From Burkholderiales bacterium (lineage in GTDB: Bacteria; Pseudomonadota; Gammaproteobacteria; Burkholderiales; SG8-39): a DNA stretch of 8,588 nucleotides. The notes under the pieces were generated by a model. The model did not search any database and was not told the DNA's origin. It saw only the letters and a list, made by a program, of their open reading frames with translations. Positions 1-6,778 of the stretch are shown one piece after another; position 1 is the stretch's first letter, and every line of letters starts with the position of its first letter. The stretch lies in contig JADGRR010000101.1 in NCBI GenBank assembly GCA_017880745.1, positions 1 through 8,588 on the forward strand. The letters run 5' to 3'. A program made the translations under genes and the position numbers.

Positions 1-170
1 ACCGAGTAGCGCCCGCTGATCAGGTTGAACAGGGTGGACTTGCCCGCGCCGTTGGGGCCGATGATGGCGTGGCGTTCGCCGCGGGGGACGGCGAGATCGA
101 CGCCGCGGATGATCGCGGTGTTGCCGAAGCTCTTGGTTACCGCTTTGAGCTCTAGGGCGCGCGCGCTCAT
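1..170 (-). CDS. livG: ABC transporter ATP-binding protein LivG-like (N-terminal part, cut by window edge)
   Basis: This is the first 56 codons of a cytoplasmic ATPase subunit that powers branched-chain amino acid type uptake. The visible protein has the usual N-terminal strand (LELKAVTKSFG, residues 6-16), the GVDLAV strand before the nucleotide site, and a complete Walker A motif GPNGAGKST at residues 38-46, followed by LFNLISG, which is characteristic of LivG. The start ATG (170-168) overlaps the livM stop as ATGA, and a good Shine-Dalgarno AGGAG (180-176) lies 5 nt upstream inside the end of livM, so this start is well supported. Walker B, signature and H-loop lie outside the window. LivG rather than LivF is inferred from its position directly after livM and the FNLISG context. 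The substrate cannot be read from this subunit. Confidence 0.93.
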   Translation of the reverse strand, partial: MSARALELKAVTKSFGNTAIIRGVDLAVPRGERHAIIGPNGAGKSTLFNLISGRYS

Positions 171-1450
171 CTGCTCTCCTGCAGGAATTCGGCCTGGATC
201 TCGCCCCAGGCCCGCGCTACACGCTTGCGCGCCGCATTCAGTAGCCATCCGCCGGCAATCCACAGTCCCATCGCAACGGCCCAGGGCAGCGCAGCGGCGG
301 CATCGAATTCGACGCCGAAGAGCTTCATCAAAGTGCCACTCGAACTGTCGACCGAGACCTTGTAGGTCATCTCCACCGTGAGGATCAACGCGGCGAGCAC
401 CAGCAGGCCGCTCGCGCCAGCGGCAAGGTAGTGCGGTGCCATGCGTCCGAAACGTTTCCGGGCGATCAGCTGCACCTGCATCATGATGAGGCTGGCGATG
501 CCGCCGGGCGCAAACATCACCATCAGCATGAAAAAGAGCCCGAGGTACAACAGCCACGCCTTGGTGTAGTCGGACAGGGCGACGACGAAGAATATGAATA
601 CGCAAGCACCGATGATTGGCCCGAAAAAGAAGCCCACGCCGCCGATGAACGCGGCGAGCAGCACGCCGCCCGAACGCGCCGCGCTCACGTTTTCGGCAGT
701 GACGATCTCGAAGTTGATCATGCCCAGGGCGCCGGCGATACCGGCGAAGAAAGACGAGATGATCAGCGTGAGCCAGCGCACGCGCTGCGTGTCGTAGCCG
801 ACGAATTCGGCACGCTCGGGGTTGTCGCGTACTGCGTTCGCAATGCGCCCGAGCGGCGTGTGCGACCAGGCGTACATCAATGCCATGGATGCCAGGCACC
901 AGAATGCGATCAGGTAATAGACCTGCACCGCCGGGCCAAAGGTGATGCCGAGGAAGGGCTGGCCGAACACCCGGTTGGTGGTGACGCCGCCCTCGCCGCC
1001 AAAAAATTCCGGAAACATGAGCGAGCAGGAAAACACCAGCTCGCCGATGCCGAGCGTGATCATGGCGAAGGTGGTGCCGGCGCGCTTGGTGGTGACGTAG
1101 CCGAAGAGCACGCCGAAGAAGGCACCCGCCAGTCCGCCGACCAGTGGCAGCAGCGACACCGGCATCCAGATTTGGCCCTTGGAGGCGAGGTTGAGCGTAT
1201 GCACTGCGACATAGGCGCCGAGCCCGGAATAAACCGCGTGCCCGAACGAGAGCATTCCGCTCTGCCCGAGCAGCATGTTGTAGGACAGCGCAAAAATGAT
1301 CGCCACACCCATCTGCGACATGAGCGTGAGCGCAAAGCCCTGGGTGAACAACTGCGGCAGCACCGCCATGACCAGCGCGGTCAGCCCCCAGATGAGCCAG
1401 CGCGCGAGATTGAGCGGCCGGTAGCGCAGTGTCGACGGGGTGCCCGCCAT
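167..1450 (-). CDS. livM: Branched-chain amino acid type ABC transporter permease LivM, with extended C-terminus
   Basis: Inner-membrane permease of 427 aa that pairs with LivH. Family hallmarks are the YNMLLGQSGMLSFGHAVYSGLGAY segment (about 57-80), the TTKRAGTTFAMITLGIGELVF segment (120-140), the EAA-like cytoplasmic loop AVRDNPERAEFVGYD (206-220) that should contact the ATPases, and the usual terminal APGGIASLI (314-322). The start chosen is the ATG at 1450-1448, overlapping the livH stop by one base (TGATG). A longer in-frame version starting at 1555 would lie inside livH and adds a hydrophilic, unrelated-looking 35-residue tail, so I rejected it. After APGG, where many family members end, the protein runs on for about 105 residues with two more hydrophobic helices (about 341-360 and 388-405) and a basic C-terminus. 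No SD is obvious, so translation is probably coupled to livH. Confidence 0.93.
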   Translation of the reverse strand: MAGTPSTLRYRPLNLARWLIWGLTALVMAVLPQLFTQGFALTLMSQMGVAIIFALSYNMLLGQSGMLSFGHAVYSGLGAYVAVHTLNLASKGQIWMPVSLLPLVGGLAGAFFGVLFGYVTTKRAGTTFAMITLGIGELVFSCSLMFPEFFGGEGGVTTNRVFGQPFLGITFGPAVQVYYLIAFWCLASMALMYAWSHTPLGRIANAVRDNPERAEFVGYDTQRVRWLTLIISSFFAGIAGALGMINFEIVTAENVSAARSGGVLLAAFIGGVGFFFGPIIGACVFIFFVVALSDYTKAWLLYLGLFFMLMVMFAPGGIASLIMMQVQLIARKRFGRMAPHYLAAGASGLLVLAALILTVEMTYKVSVDSSSGTLMKLFGVEFDAAAALPWAVAMGLWIAGGWLLNAARKRVARAWGEIQAEFLQESR

Positions 1451-2397
1451 CAGTCGGCTCGCGTTCCGAGCAGGCCTTTGGGCCTGAAGATCAGCATCAG
1501 CACCAGCAGCAGGTAGGGGAGTACGGGCGCAACCTGCGAGAGCTGCAGCTTCCACAGCGAATACAGCGGTGTCTGCTCGTTTACTACGATGCCAATGACA
1601 GCGAGCATGCCGCCGAGCGACCAGTCGACCGCGATGGCGAAGGTTTGGACGATGCCGATGAGCAGCGAGGCGAGGAACGCGCCGACAAGGGAGCCCATGC
1701 CGCCAACCACTGCGACCACGAATACGATCGGTCCGAGCGAGGCGGCCATCGAGGGCTCGGTGATAAATGCCACGCCGCCGATCACACCGGCCAGTCCTGC
1801 GAGCGCAGTACCGCCGCCGAACACCAGCATGAACACGCGCGGCACGTTATGACCGAGCGCTTGCGCGGTCTCCGGATGAGTGAGCGCGGCCTGGATCACC
1901 AGGCCGATGCGGGTGCGCGTCAGCATCAGAAAGACTGAGAGCAGCATCAGCAGGGCGACCAGCATCATGAAGCCGCGCAGCTTGGGGAAAGAGGTCGAGT
2001 ACAGGGTGAACAGCGGGCCTTCGAGAATCTCGGGAACCCGGTACGGGACGGCGGCGAGGCCCCAGACCACCTTCACCAGTTCTTCGATGAGATAGGCAAG
2101 GCCGAACGTAAAAAGCAGTTCTGCGACGTGCCCGTAGCGGTGCACCGTGCGCAGGCCGTAGCGTTCGACCAGCGCCCCGAGCACACCGACCACGAGTGGC
2201 GCGAGGAACAGCGCCGGAAAGAAGCCGATCTTCAGGCCGAGCGCATACGCGACGTAGGCGCCCACCATGTAGAACGCCGCGTGCGCAAAATTGAGCACGC
2301 CCATCATGCTGAAGATCAGCGTGAGCCCCGAGGACAGCATGAACAGCAGCAGCCCGTAGGACACGCCGTTCAGCAGGGAGATGACGAAGAATTCCAT
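1450..2397 (-). CDS. livH: Branched-chain amino acid type ABC transporter permease LivH
   Basis: Inner-membrane permease of 315 aa, normal length for LivH, forming the channel with LivM. Visible hallmarks are the N-terminal NGVSYGLLLFMLSSGLTLIF helix (10-29), GVLNFAHAAFYMVGAYVAY (33-51), the GHVAELLFTFGLAYLIEELVK region (89-109), the cytoplasmic coupling segment around RIGLVIQAALTHPETAQALGHN (163-184), the GGMGSLVGAFLASLLIGIVQ segment (232-251), and the C-terminal FRPKGLLG (304-311). The coupling loop reads THPETAQALGHN where many relatives have a more basic NRE/NPE-type loop, a mild divergence. The ATG (2397-2395) has only a weak GGA just upstream. It follows the binding-protein gene by 94 bp, a gap that holds a strong hairpin, so it may be expressed at a lower level than the binding protein. 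Its stop overlaps the livM start. Confidence 0.95.
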   Translation of the reverse strand: MEFFVISLLNGVSYGLLLFMLSSGLTLIFSMMGVLNFAHAAFYMVGAYVAYALGLKIGFFPALFLAPLVVGVLGALVERYGLRTVHRYGHVAELLFTFGLAYLIEELVKVVWGLAAVPYRVPEILEGPLFTLYSTSFPKLRGFMMLVALLMLLSVFLMLTRTRIGLVIQAALTHPETAQALGHNVPRVFMLVFGGGTALAGLAGVIGGVAFITEPSMAASLGPIVFVVAVVGGMGSLVGAFLASLLIGIVQTFAIAVDWSLGGMLAVIGIVVNEQTPLYSLWKLQLSQVAPVLPYLLLVLMLIFRPKGLLGTRAD

Positions 2398-2418
2398 TCC
2401 GGGGGTCGGGGCAGACGA

Positions 2419-2448
2419 AGCGAAGGCCGGGCGGGCCCGGCCTTCGCT
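2419..2448 (-). promoter_or_regulatory. Intercistronic GC-rich hairpin between binding-protein gene and livH
   Basis: Perfect inverted repeat: left arm 2419-2432 and right arm 2435-2448 pair at all 14 positions with only 2 nt between them, so the RNA would fold as a stem of about 13 bp with a tetraloop. On the transcribed (minus) strand no T-run follows the stem. Intrinsic termination is therefore unlikely to be efficient. The position, just after an abundant periplasmic binding protein and before the membrane subunits, fits a 3' stabiliser or partial attenuator that sets a higher level for the binding protein (known for other ABC operons). That role is inferred. Confidence 0.6.
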
Positions 2449-2491
2449 CCGACCTTGGCCTCCGTGCAGAGGTCAGGTAGCCGCCTTCGGT

Positions 2492-3730
2492 TTAGCCCGG
2501 CCGCTTCATCTGGCAGGACGTAGGCTGGGTAGCGACGTAGGCCGGGATTACCACCTCAGTCTCCCAGCCGTAGCCCGTTTTCTCCTGGTCGTACTTGACC
2601 GTTTTGCCGTTGATCTTGACCCATTTGGCGATGGTCACCGACTGCTGCGCCTGATGGTCGCTCTTGCGCATCTCGACTTCGCCGTTGAGGCTTTGCACCT
2701 TCATCCCCTCGAGCGCCTTGGCCACCTTGACCGGGTCGGTGGACTTGGTTTCCTTGAAAGCCTTGGCGAGGAAAGCGACGCCGGTGTAGGTCGCCATCGT
2801 GTAGTAGTCGTCGTCGAACTTCTTCAGGTAGCCCATGGCGAGGTCGGCGCCGACGAATTTCTCGTTGTTCACATTCCAGTAGCCGACATAATAGACTTTG
2901 TTCTCCCCGGCTGCGCCCATCGCCGTCGGCACGCCTGTGGTGGCCGCATAGTAAGTGTAGAACTTGTCGTTGAGCCCGGCGTCTTTCGCGGCTTTAATCA
3001 GCAGCGCCAGGTCGTTGCCCCAGTTGCCGGTGATCACCGTGTCGGCTCCAGCGGCCTTGATCTTGGAAACGTAGGGCGCAAAATCCTTCACCTGCGCCAG
3101 CGGGTGCAGGTCCTCGCCGACGATCTTGACGTCAGGGCGCTTGCGCGCAAGGTATTCCTTGGCCGCCCGGGCTACAGCCTGGCCGAAGGAATAGTTCTGA
3201 TTGAGCAGGTAGACGTTCTTGACGCTCTTGTCTTTTGCGAGGTAGGTCGTCAGCGCCTCCATTTTCATATCCGAGTTTATGTCGAGCCGGAAATGCCAGT
3301 AGTCGCACTTGCTGTTGGTCAGGTCCGGGTCGACCGCGGCGTAATTGAGATAAACGATCTCTTTCCCGGGATTGCGCGCATTGTGCTTGGCCACCGCGTC
3401 GGCGAGCGCCAGCGCGACCGAGGAGCCGTTGCCCTGCACGATGTAGCGGATGCCCTGGTCCTCCACCTGCTTCAGTATGGTGAGCGATTCCTGCGGCGAG
3501 AGCTTGTTGTCGAAGCCGACGATTTCGAATTTCGGCCCGCCGGCCCAATTCTTCTGGTTGGCAATGTCGGCAATGTACTGCCAGCTGCGCAGCTGATTCT
3601 GGCCGACTGGGCCTAGCAGACCGGAGAGCGGGTCGATGAAGGCGATCTTGACCGTTTGCGCATAGGCTGAACCGGCAAGCAAGGTCGAAACCAGAAACAG
3701 GGCCCAGCGGGCGCGTTTGAGATTGAACAT
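2492..3730 (-). CDS. Periplasmic substrate-binding protein of a LIV-type ABC transporter (Peripla_BP_6 / LivJK-like)
   Basis: Secreted binding protein of 412 aa that captures the ligand in the periplasm and delivers it to LivHM. A Sec signal peptide is clear: KRAR basic start, hydrophobic ALFLVSTLLAGSAYA, and cleavage expected after Ala24 (AYA|QT). The mature start TVKIAFIDPLSGLLGPVGQNQ (26-46) is the typical first strand and ligand-loop of family 1 type I binding proteins. Other landmarks are FDNKLSPQESLTILKQVEDQGIRYIVQGNGSS (73-104), NQNYSFGQAV (177-186) and TGNWGNDLALLIKAA (234-248). Two mature cysteines (142 and 406) could form a disulfide. The start ATG sits 4 nt after a perfect AGGAGG (3740-3735). 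First gene of the operon with livH, livM and livG. Amino acid, amide or aromatic/organic acid ligands are all possible for this family, and the sequence alone does not decide. Confidence 0.94.
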   Translation of the reverse strand: MFNLKRARWALFLVSTLLAGSAYAQTVKIAFIDPLSGLLGPVGQNQLRSWQYIADIANQKNWAGGPKFEIVGFDNKLSPQESLTILKQVEDQGIRYIVQGNGSSVALALADAVAKHNARNPGKEIVYLNYAAVDPDLTNSKCDYWHFRLDINSDMKMEALTTYLAKDKSVKNVYLLNQNYSFGQAVARAAKEYLARKRPDVKIVGEDLHPLAQVKDFAPYVSKIKAAGADTVITGNWGNDLALLIKAAKDAGLNDKFYTYYAATTGVPTAMGAAGENKVYYVGYWNVNNEKFVGADLAMGYLKKFDDDYYTMATYTGVAFLAKAFKETKSTDPVKVAKALEGMKVQSLNGEVEMRKSDHQAQQSVTIAKWVKINGKTVKYDQEKTGYGWETEVVIPAYVATQPTSCQMKRPG

Positions 3731-3734
3731 ACAT

Positions 3735-3764
3735 CCTCCTTTGATGGAGCCCCCAGGAAGGAGG
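3735..3764 (-). promoter_or_regulatory. Hairpin sequestering the ribosome binding site of the binding-protein gene
   Basis: On the minus strand CCTCCTT (3764-3758) is an exact complement of AAGGAGG (3741-3735), which contains the Shine-Dalgarno of the gene starting at 3730. The stem is 7 bp with a 16-nt loop. If the leader RNA includes 3764 the SD would be paired, so translation could be limited or controlled by temperature, a protein or an RNA. The pairing is seen directly; a regulatory role is inferred, and SD-rich purine tracts do form such pairs by chance. Confidence 0.35.
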
Positions 3765-3879
3765 CGCTGACTACTTACTGCTGGATTTTGTGCTGCCCGC
3801 CAGCCACGCGCCGCTGCATACGGAACGAGGATGACAACGGGGCAAGTGGCAAGTGTCGTCCCGCAGATTACAGGATGTC

Positions 3880-3893
3880 TTGACCTAGATCAA
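3880..3893. promoter_or_regulatory. FNR/ANR-type (Crp-Fnr family) binding site
   Basis: The sequence TTGACCTAGATCAA matches the FNR/ANR consensus TTGAT-N4-ATCAA at 9 of 10 defined positions, and the single change (T to C at the fifth base) is the one usually tolerated in ANR/Dnr sites. The centre lies about 156 bp upstream of the binding-protein ATG. For leftward transcription a class II arrangement (site at -41.5) would place the -10 at 3857-3852, which reads GACACT on the minus strand. This is weak but keeps the conserved second A and final T. Rightward, the equivalent position is C-rich with no -10. I infer oxygen- or nitrogen-oxide-responsive control of the transporter operon. Confidence 0.6.
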
Positions 3894-4091
3894 ACATGCT
3901 TGGACAGCCAGGTTCCCCTGGGTCCGGGGTCGAGGAGGGGTGTGCGCCGCTCGCGAGAGCACTTCAGGCGGCCTGTTTCATGTCCTGTACGGTTCGAGCT
4001 GTCCGCGACGCGATCGATGGGGAGCTCGCGCGGACCGCGGAATCGAGTCTGATCTTCCGCGCCTCCTGAAATCACCGCGCCCGGCCCGCGC

Positions 4092-4120
4092 TTGACGAAA
4101 CGAATTTTAACGCCTAGGGT
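4092..4120 (+). promoter_or_regulatory. Putative sigma70 promoter for the DUF6351 gene
   Basis: TTGACG (4092-4097) matches the -35 consensus in five of six bases. It is followed by a 17-bp spacer containing an A/T-rich stretch and then TAGGGT (4115-4120), which keeps the first, second and last bases of the -10. Transcription would start near 4127, giving a leader of about 157 nt before the ATG at 4284. The weak -10 suggests that an activator may be needed. Confidence 0.35.
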
Positions 4121-4154
4121 GCTGAGTTGTAACGATCCAAACGGAGGGGCCATC

Positions 4155-4217
4155 GTGCCCGTGTACCCCGATGCATCCGAAAGAATTAATCCCGAATCGA
4201 TCGTTACGGTCCACTAA
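4155..4217 (+). CDS. Possible 20-codon leader ORF upstream of the DUF6351 gene
   Basis: A GTG start (4155-4157) lies 5 nt after a strong Shine-Dalgarno GGAGGGG (4143-4149) and opens a frame of 20 codons ending in TAA at 4215-4217. It lies 66 bp before the lipoprotein ATG and inside the leader predicted from the 4092-4120 promoter. The peptide has no run of a single amino acid typical of biosynthetic attenuators and resembles no family I know. The good SD is the only real support, so this may be chance. Confidence 0.2.
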   Translation: MPVYPDASERINPESIVTVH

Positions 4218-4283
4218 CGAATGCACAAAAGAGCGGCGTTACTGCAGCGCGAAACCGCCAAACTCAAAAGGAAGAGATACCAA

Positions 4284-6719
4284 ATGAAGACCACAATACG
4301 GTGTTGGCTGTTGTATGGCGTTGCGGCTGCGATTGTCCTGGGCGGCTTGGCCGGCTGCGGTTCCAGTTCCAATTCCAATAACGGCGCAAGTTCCGCGCCG
4401 GTGCCGCCGGTGCAAGTCATAGCGCTGTCCAATCGCGCCGATTTGGTGAGCGGCGGCAACGCCCTCGTCGAGATCGTTTTGCCTGATCCAAAAGCCGGCG
4501 GACTGAAGGTGGATGTCGATGGCCGCGATGTCACCAGTGCTTTCGCCGTGCGTAGCGATGGCCGGATGAAGGGTGTCATCACCGGGCTTGCCAACGGCGA
4601 CAACGTCGTGACGGCGTCTGTAACCGGGGCGCCGGCCGGTCGCCTCACGATCAACAATCACCCGATCGGCGGCCCGGTGCTTCTGAGCGCGCAGACCACA
4701 CCGTGGGTGTGCGCAACGCCGGTTCCCGTCGCCGCAGCCGGCAACACGCCGGCGTCGAACGCGAGCGGCCTCTCGACGGCCGCGGTGGATGTGCAATGCA
4801 ATATCGCGACCCAATTCAAGCTGTTCTACCGCACGACGTCGGCCGGTTGCTCGCTCGCCGTGCTGCCCGACCCGTCGCCGACCATCGCGGTCCCGGCGCC
4901 GACCACCCCGGCCAACTCCTGCTTCCAGCCCTACACTGTCGGCAGCACGCCGGCCGATCTCGCGACGACGACCACGTCAGACGGACTCAAGGTGCCGTAT
5001 GTCGTTCGGGTCGAGCGCGGCACGATCAACCGCGGCATCTACGACATCGCGGTGCTGTTCGATACGACCAAGCCGTGGACCGCGACTGCACCGCAGGCGC
5101 AATGGAACGGCAAGGTGCTCTACACTTTCGGCGCGTCGACCGGCCAGCCGCGCCAGCAATTCCGATCCGAACAAGACTGGGCTGTCGCAGGGATCGCCGG
5201 CACCAACGACGACAGCGCGCTGAAACTTGGTTTCATGGTCGTCGACAACAGCCTTACCGATTCGCTCTTCAACTCGAACCGCATCCTGGTGAACGAAACG
5301 CTGATGATGATGAAGGAGCACATCGTCGACAACTACGGCGAGATCAAGTACACGATGGGCAATGGCTGCTCGGGCGGCTCGATCGGGCAGAACACGGTCG
5401 CATCGACCTTCCCGGGCCTGCTCGACGGCATCCAGCCGAGTTGCGACTTTCCGGATTCGATCACGACCGGCATCGAAGTCACCGATTGTGTGCTGCTGGT
5501 GAACGCCTACGTCAACCCGGCGTGGACTGCGTTGATGGTGAGCCAGGGGCTAACGCAAGCGCAAATCGACGCGAAGAAGACGGCGATCAACGGCCACCTC
5601 GACCAGACCGGCTGCCCCTCGTGGAACAACGCGTTCGGGTTCAACAATAAACCGGGAAATTACATTGTGCAGGCCGTCGTCAACGCCGCGGGTACGATTG
5701 CGCCCTTTGGTGCGTCGACGAACAATTGCAAACTGCCGGCCGCGCTGGTGTATGACCCGGTGACCAACCCGACCGGGACGCGCTGCGGCGACCCCGACCT
5801 GGCCGCAGCAGTCTGGGGCACGACCGCCGGCATCGCCGCTGGCAGCACGCGGGCTCTTTCGACCAACGACAACGTCGGAGTCCAGTACGGTCTTAAGGCG
5901 CTGCTCGCCGCGACGATCACGCCCGAGGAGTTCGTCACGCTGAACGAGAAGATCGGTGGCGTCGATGCCGACTCGAACGCAACCGCAGCGAGATCGACGG
6001 CCGACCTGGCGGCGCTCGACATCGCCTACAAGAGCGGCATCGTCTCGAGCGGCAAGAACCTCGCGAAGCTGCCGATCATCGATTCGCGCGGATGGGACGA
6101 AACGGGCATCCACTACATCTGGCGCAGTTTCTCGGAGCGCGCGCGCATCGACGAGTCCAATGCCAACAACCACGGCAACCAGGTGATGTGGCGCTACGGT
6201 ACGGGGCTGCTGCCCGGGACCGCGGCGCAGATCGCGGCGGTGACGGTGCAGTCGTTTCTGACGATGGACACGTGGCTGTCGAACCTGCTCACGAGCGCAC
6301 CGAAAGCCTCGCTGAACGACGTGCGCACCCAGGCGCAAGTGGTCGCCGCGAAGCCGGCGGACGCAGTCGACCTGTGCTATCTGACCGGCGACAACACGTT
6401 CTCGACTAAGATATTCGACCAGGCGGTGTGCGACGCCGATGCGCGCCTGCCCAAGCATTCGTCGCCGCACCAAGTCGCCGGCGGCCCGTTGACCGAGAAC
6501 ATCCTGAAATGCCAGTTGAAGCCGCTCGTTTTCAGCGACTACACCGGCATCACTTTCACCGCGGGACAGCAAACACGCCTTACGGCGGCGTTTCCGACCG
6601 GCGTGTGCGACTGGAGCAAGCCCGGGGTCGGCCAGCAGGATTCGGTCTCGCCGCAGACTTACACGGCGGGGCCTGGCGGCCAGCCCTTGGGCCCAGCACC
6701 GGTTTCGAAAGGGATATGA
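4284..6719 (+). CDS. Secreted lipoprotein of the DUF6351 family, putative alpha/beta-hydrolase (ester hydrolase-like)
   Basis: An 811-aa protein recognised from memory as the DUF6351 family, which has no established function. It begins with a lipoprotein signal peptide whose lipobox is LAGC (22-25); Cys25 is followed by Gly, Ser and Asn repeats, which favours release to the outer membrane. Residues about 45-135 look like a beta-rich Ig-like domain (VIALSNRADLVSGG to LTINNHPIGGPVL). The large core carries NGCSGGSIGQ (360-369), where GCSGG fits a G-x-S-x-G nucleophile elbow with Ser363. Candidate acid and base residues are Asp600 in IDSRGWDETG and His630 in NNHGNQ, with His729 as an alternative. 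The C-terminal part has VAGGPLTENILKCQLKP (731-747). Fourteen cysteines besides Cys7 and Cys25 suggest several disulfides, as expected outside the cytoplasm. The start at 4284 was chosen for its SD (AAAGGAAGAG, 4267-4276) and immediate signal peptide; the in-frame ATG at 4221 has no SD and would bury the signal. The hydrolase call is inference. Confidence 0.85.
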   Translation: MKTTIRCWLLYGVAAAIVLGGLAGCGSSSNSNNGASSAPVPPVQVIALSNRADLVSGGNALVEIVLPDPKAGGLKVDVDGRDVTSAFAVRSDGRMKGVITGLANGDNVVTASVTGAPAGRLTINNHPIGGPVLLSAQTTPWVCATPVPVAAAGNTPASNASGLSTAAVDVQCNIATQFKLFYRTTSAGCSLAVLPDPSPTIAVPAPTTPANSCFQPYTVGSTPADLATTTTSDGLKVPYVVRVERGTINRGIYDIAVLFDTTKPWTATAPQAQWNGKVLYTFGASTGQPRQQFRSEQDWAVAGIAGTNDDSALKLGFMVVDNSLTDSLFNSNRILVNETLMMMKEHIVDNYGEIKYTMGNGCSGGSIGQNTVASTFPGLLDGIQPSCDFPDSITTGIEVTDCVLLVNAYVNPAWTALMVSQGLTQAQIDAKKTAINGHLDQTGCPSWNNAFGFNNKPGNYIVQAVVNAAGTIAPFGASTNNCKLPAALVYDPVTNPTGTRCGDPDLAAAVWGTTAGIAAGSTRALSTNDNVGVQYGLKALLAATITPEEFVTLNEKIGGVDADSNATAARSTADLAALDIAYKSGIVSSGKNLAKLPIIDSRGWDETGIHYIWRSFSERARIDESNANNHGNQVMWRYGTGLLPGTAAQIAAVTVQSFLTMDTWLSNLLTSAPKASLNDVRTQAQVVAAKPADAVDLCYLTGDNTFSTKIFDQAVCDADARLPKHSSPHQVAGGPLTENILKCQLKPLVFSDYTGITFTAGQQTRLTAAFPTGVCDWSKPGVGQQDSVSPQTYTAGPGGQPLGPAPVSKGI

Positions 6720-6737
6720 GCTAGCGCCCTCGTATTG

Positions 6738-6770
6738 CATCGCATCCGCAGTCGCCCTGCGGATGCGATG
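6738..6770 (+). other. Strong hairpin downstream of the DUF6351 gene
   Basis: A perfect 13-bp inverted repeat (6738-6750 with 6758-6770) with a 7-nt loop starts 18 nt after the stop codon. It is followed by only a short T3 run, so by itself it is a poor intrinsic terminator. It lies 8 bp before a second, canonical terminator hairpin and may protect the 3' end or act as a backup structure. Confidence 0.6.
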
Positions 6771-6778
6771 GGTTTGCC

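Larger units (their letters stand above)
3731..4283. other. Divergent intergenic region between the transporter operon and the DUF6351 gene
   Basis: About 550 bp without a convincing protein gene beyond one possible leader ORF. It must hold the promoters of both divergent units. Visible elements: the SD hairpin (3735-3764), a tandem GGCAAGT direct repeat (3841-3854), the FNR/ANR-type box (3880-3893), a small CCAGG-N4-CCTGG inverted repeat (3908-3921), a rightward sigma70-like promoter (4092-4120), the small ORF (4155-4217) and the SD of the downstream gene (about 4268-4276). Two open frames of 73 and 87 codons in this region lack an SD, family resemblance or signal sequence, and I judged them chance frames of GC-rich DNA. 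Confidence 0.7.

Noticed and set aside
431..1516. Plus-strand open frame of 361 codons
   Set aside because: It lies antisense to livM, has a low-complexity His/Glu/Arg-rich composition typical of reverse-frame reading of a membrane protein gene, and no SD or family match.
1451..1555. Longer 462-aa LivM version
   Set aside because: The extra 35 residues are read from within livH, are not membrane-like, and the TGATG overlap start at 1450 is the normal coupled arrangement.
2381..3616. Plus-strand open frame of 411 codons
   Set aside because: It is antisense to the binding-protein gene, whose signal peptide, family motifs and perfect SD make it the real gene.
3791..3806. Minus-strand GG-N10-GC spacing suggestive of a sigma54 promoter
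   Set aside because: Only the GG and GC dinucleotides fit; the rest of the -24 and -12 elements (CAGCA in place of TTGCA) is poor and such spacing is common in GC-rich DNA.
3841..3854. Tandem GGCAAGT direct repeat as a regulator binding site
   Set aside because: Two 7-bp copies only, with no matching known site; it is likely chance, though it lies near the expected leftward start.
3831..4153. Two intergenic open frames (73 codons plus strand, 87 codons minus strand)
   Set aside because: No convincing SD, no hydrophobic or domain pattern, no known family; they overlap predicted regulatory elements.
4221..4283. Upstream in-frame ATG giving an 832-aa version of the lipoprotein
   Set aside because: No SD precedes 4221, and the added 21 basic residues would displace the lipoprotein signal peptide, whereas 4284 has a good SD and an immediate signal.
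4703..5650. Plus-strand open frame of 315 codons, and the 396-codon minus frame at 5550-6740
   Set aside because: Both are Arg-rich shadow frames of the high-GC DUF6351 gene and lack start signals or recognisable motifs.
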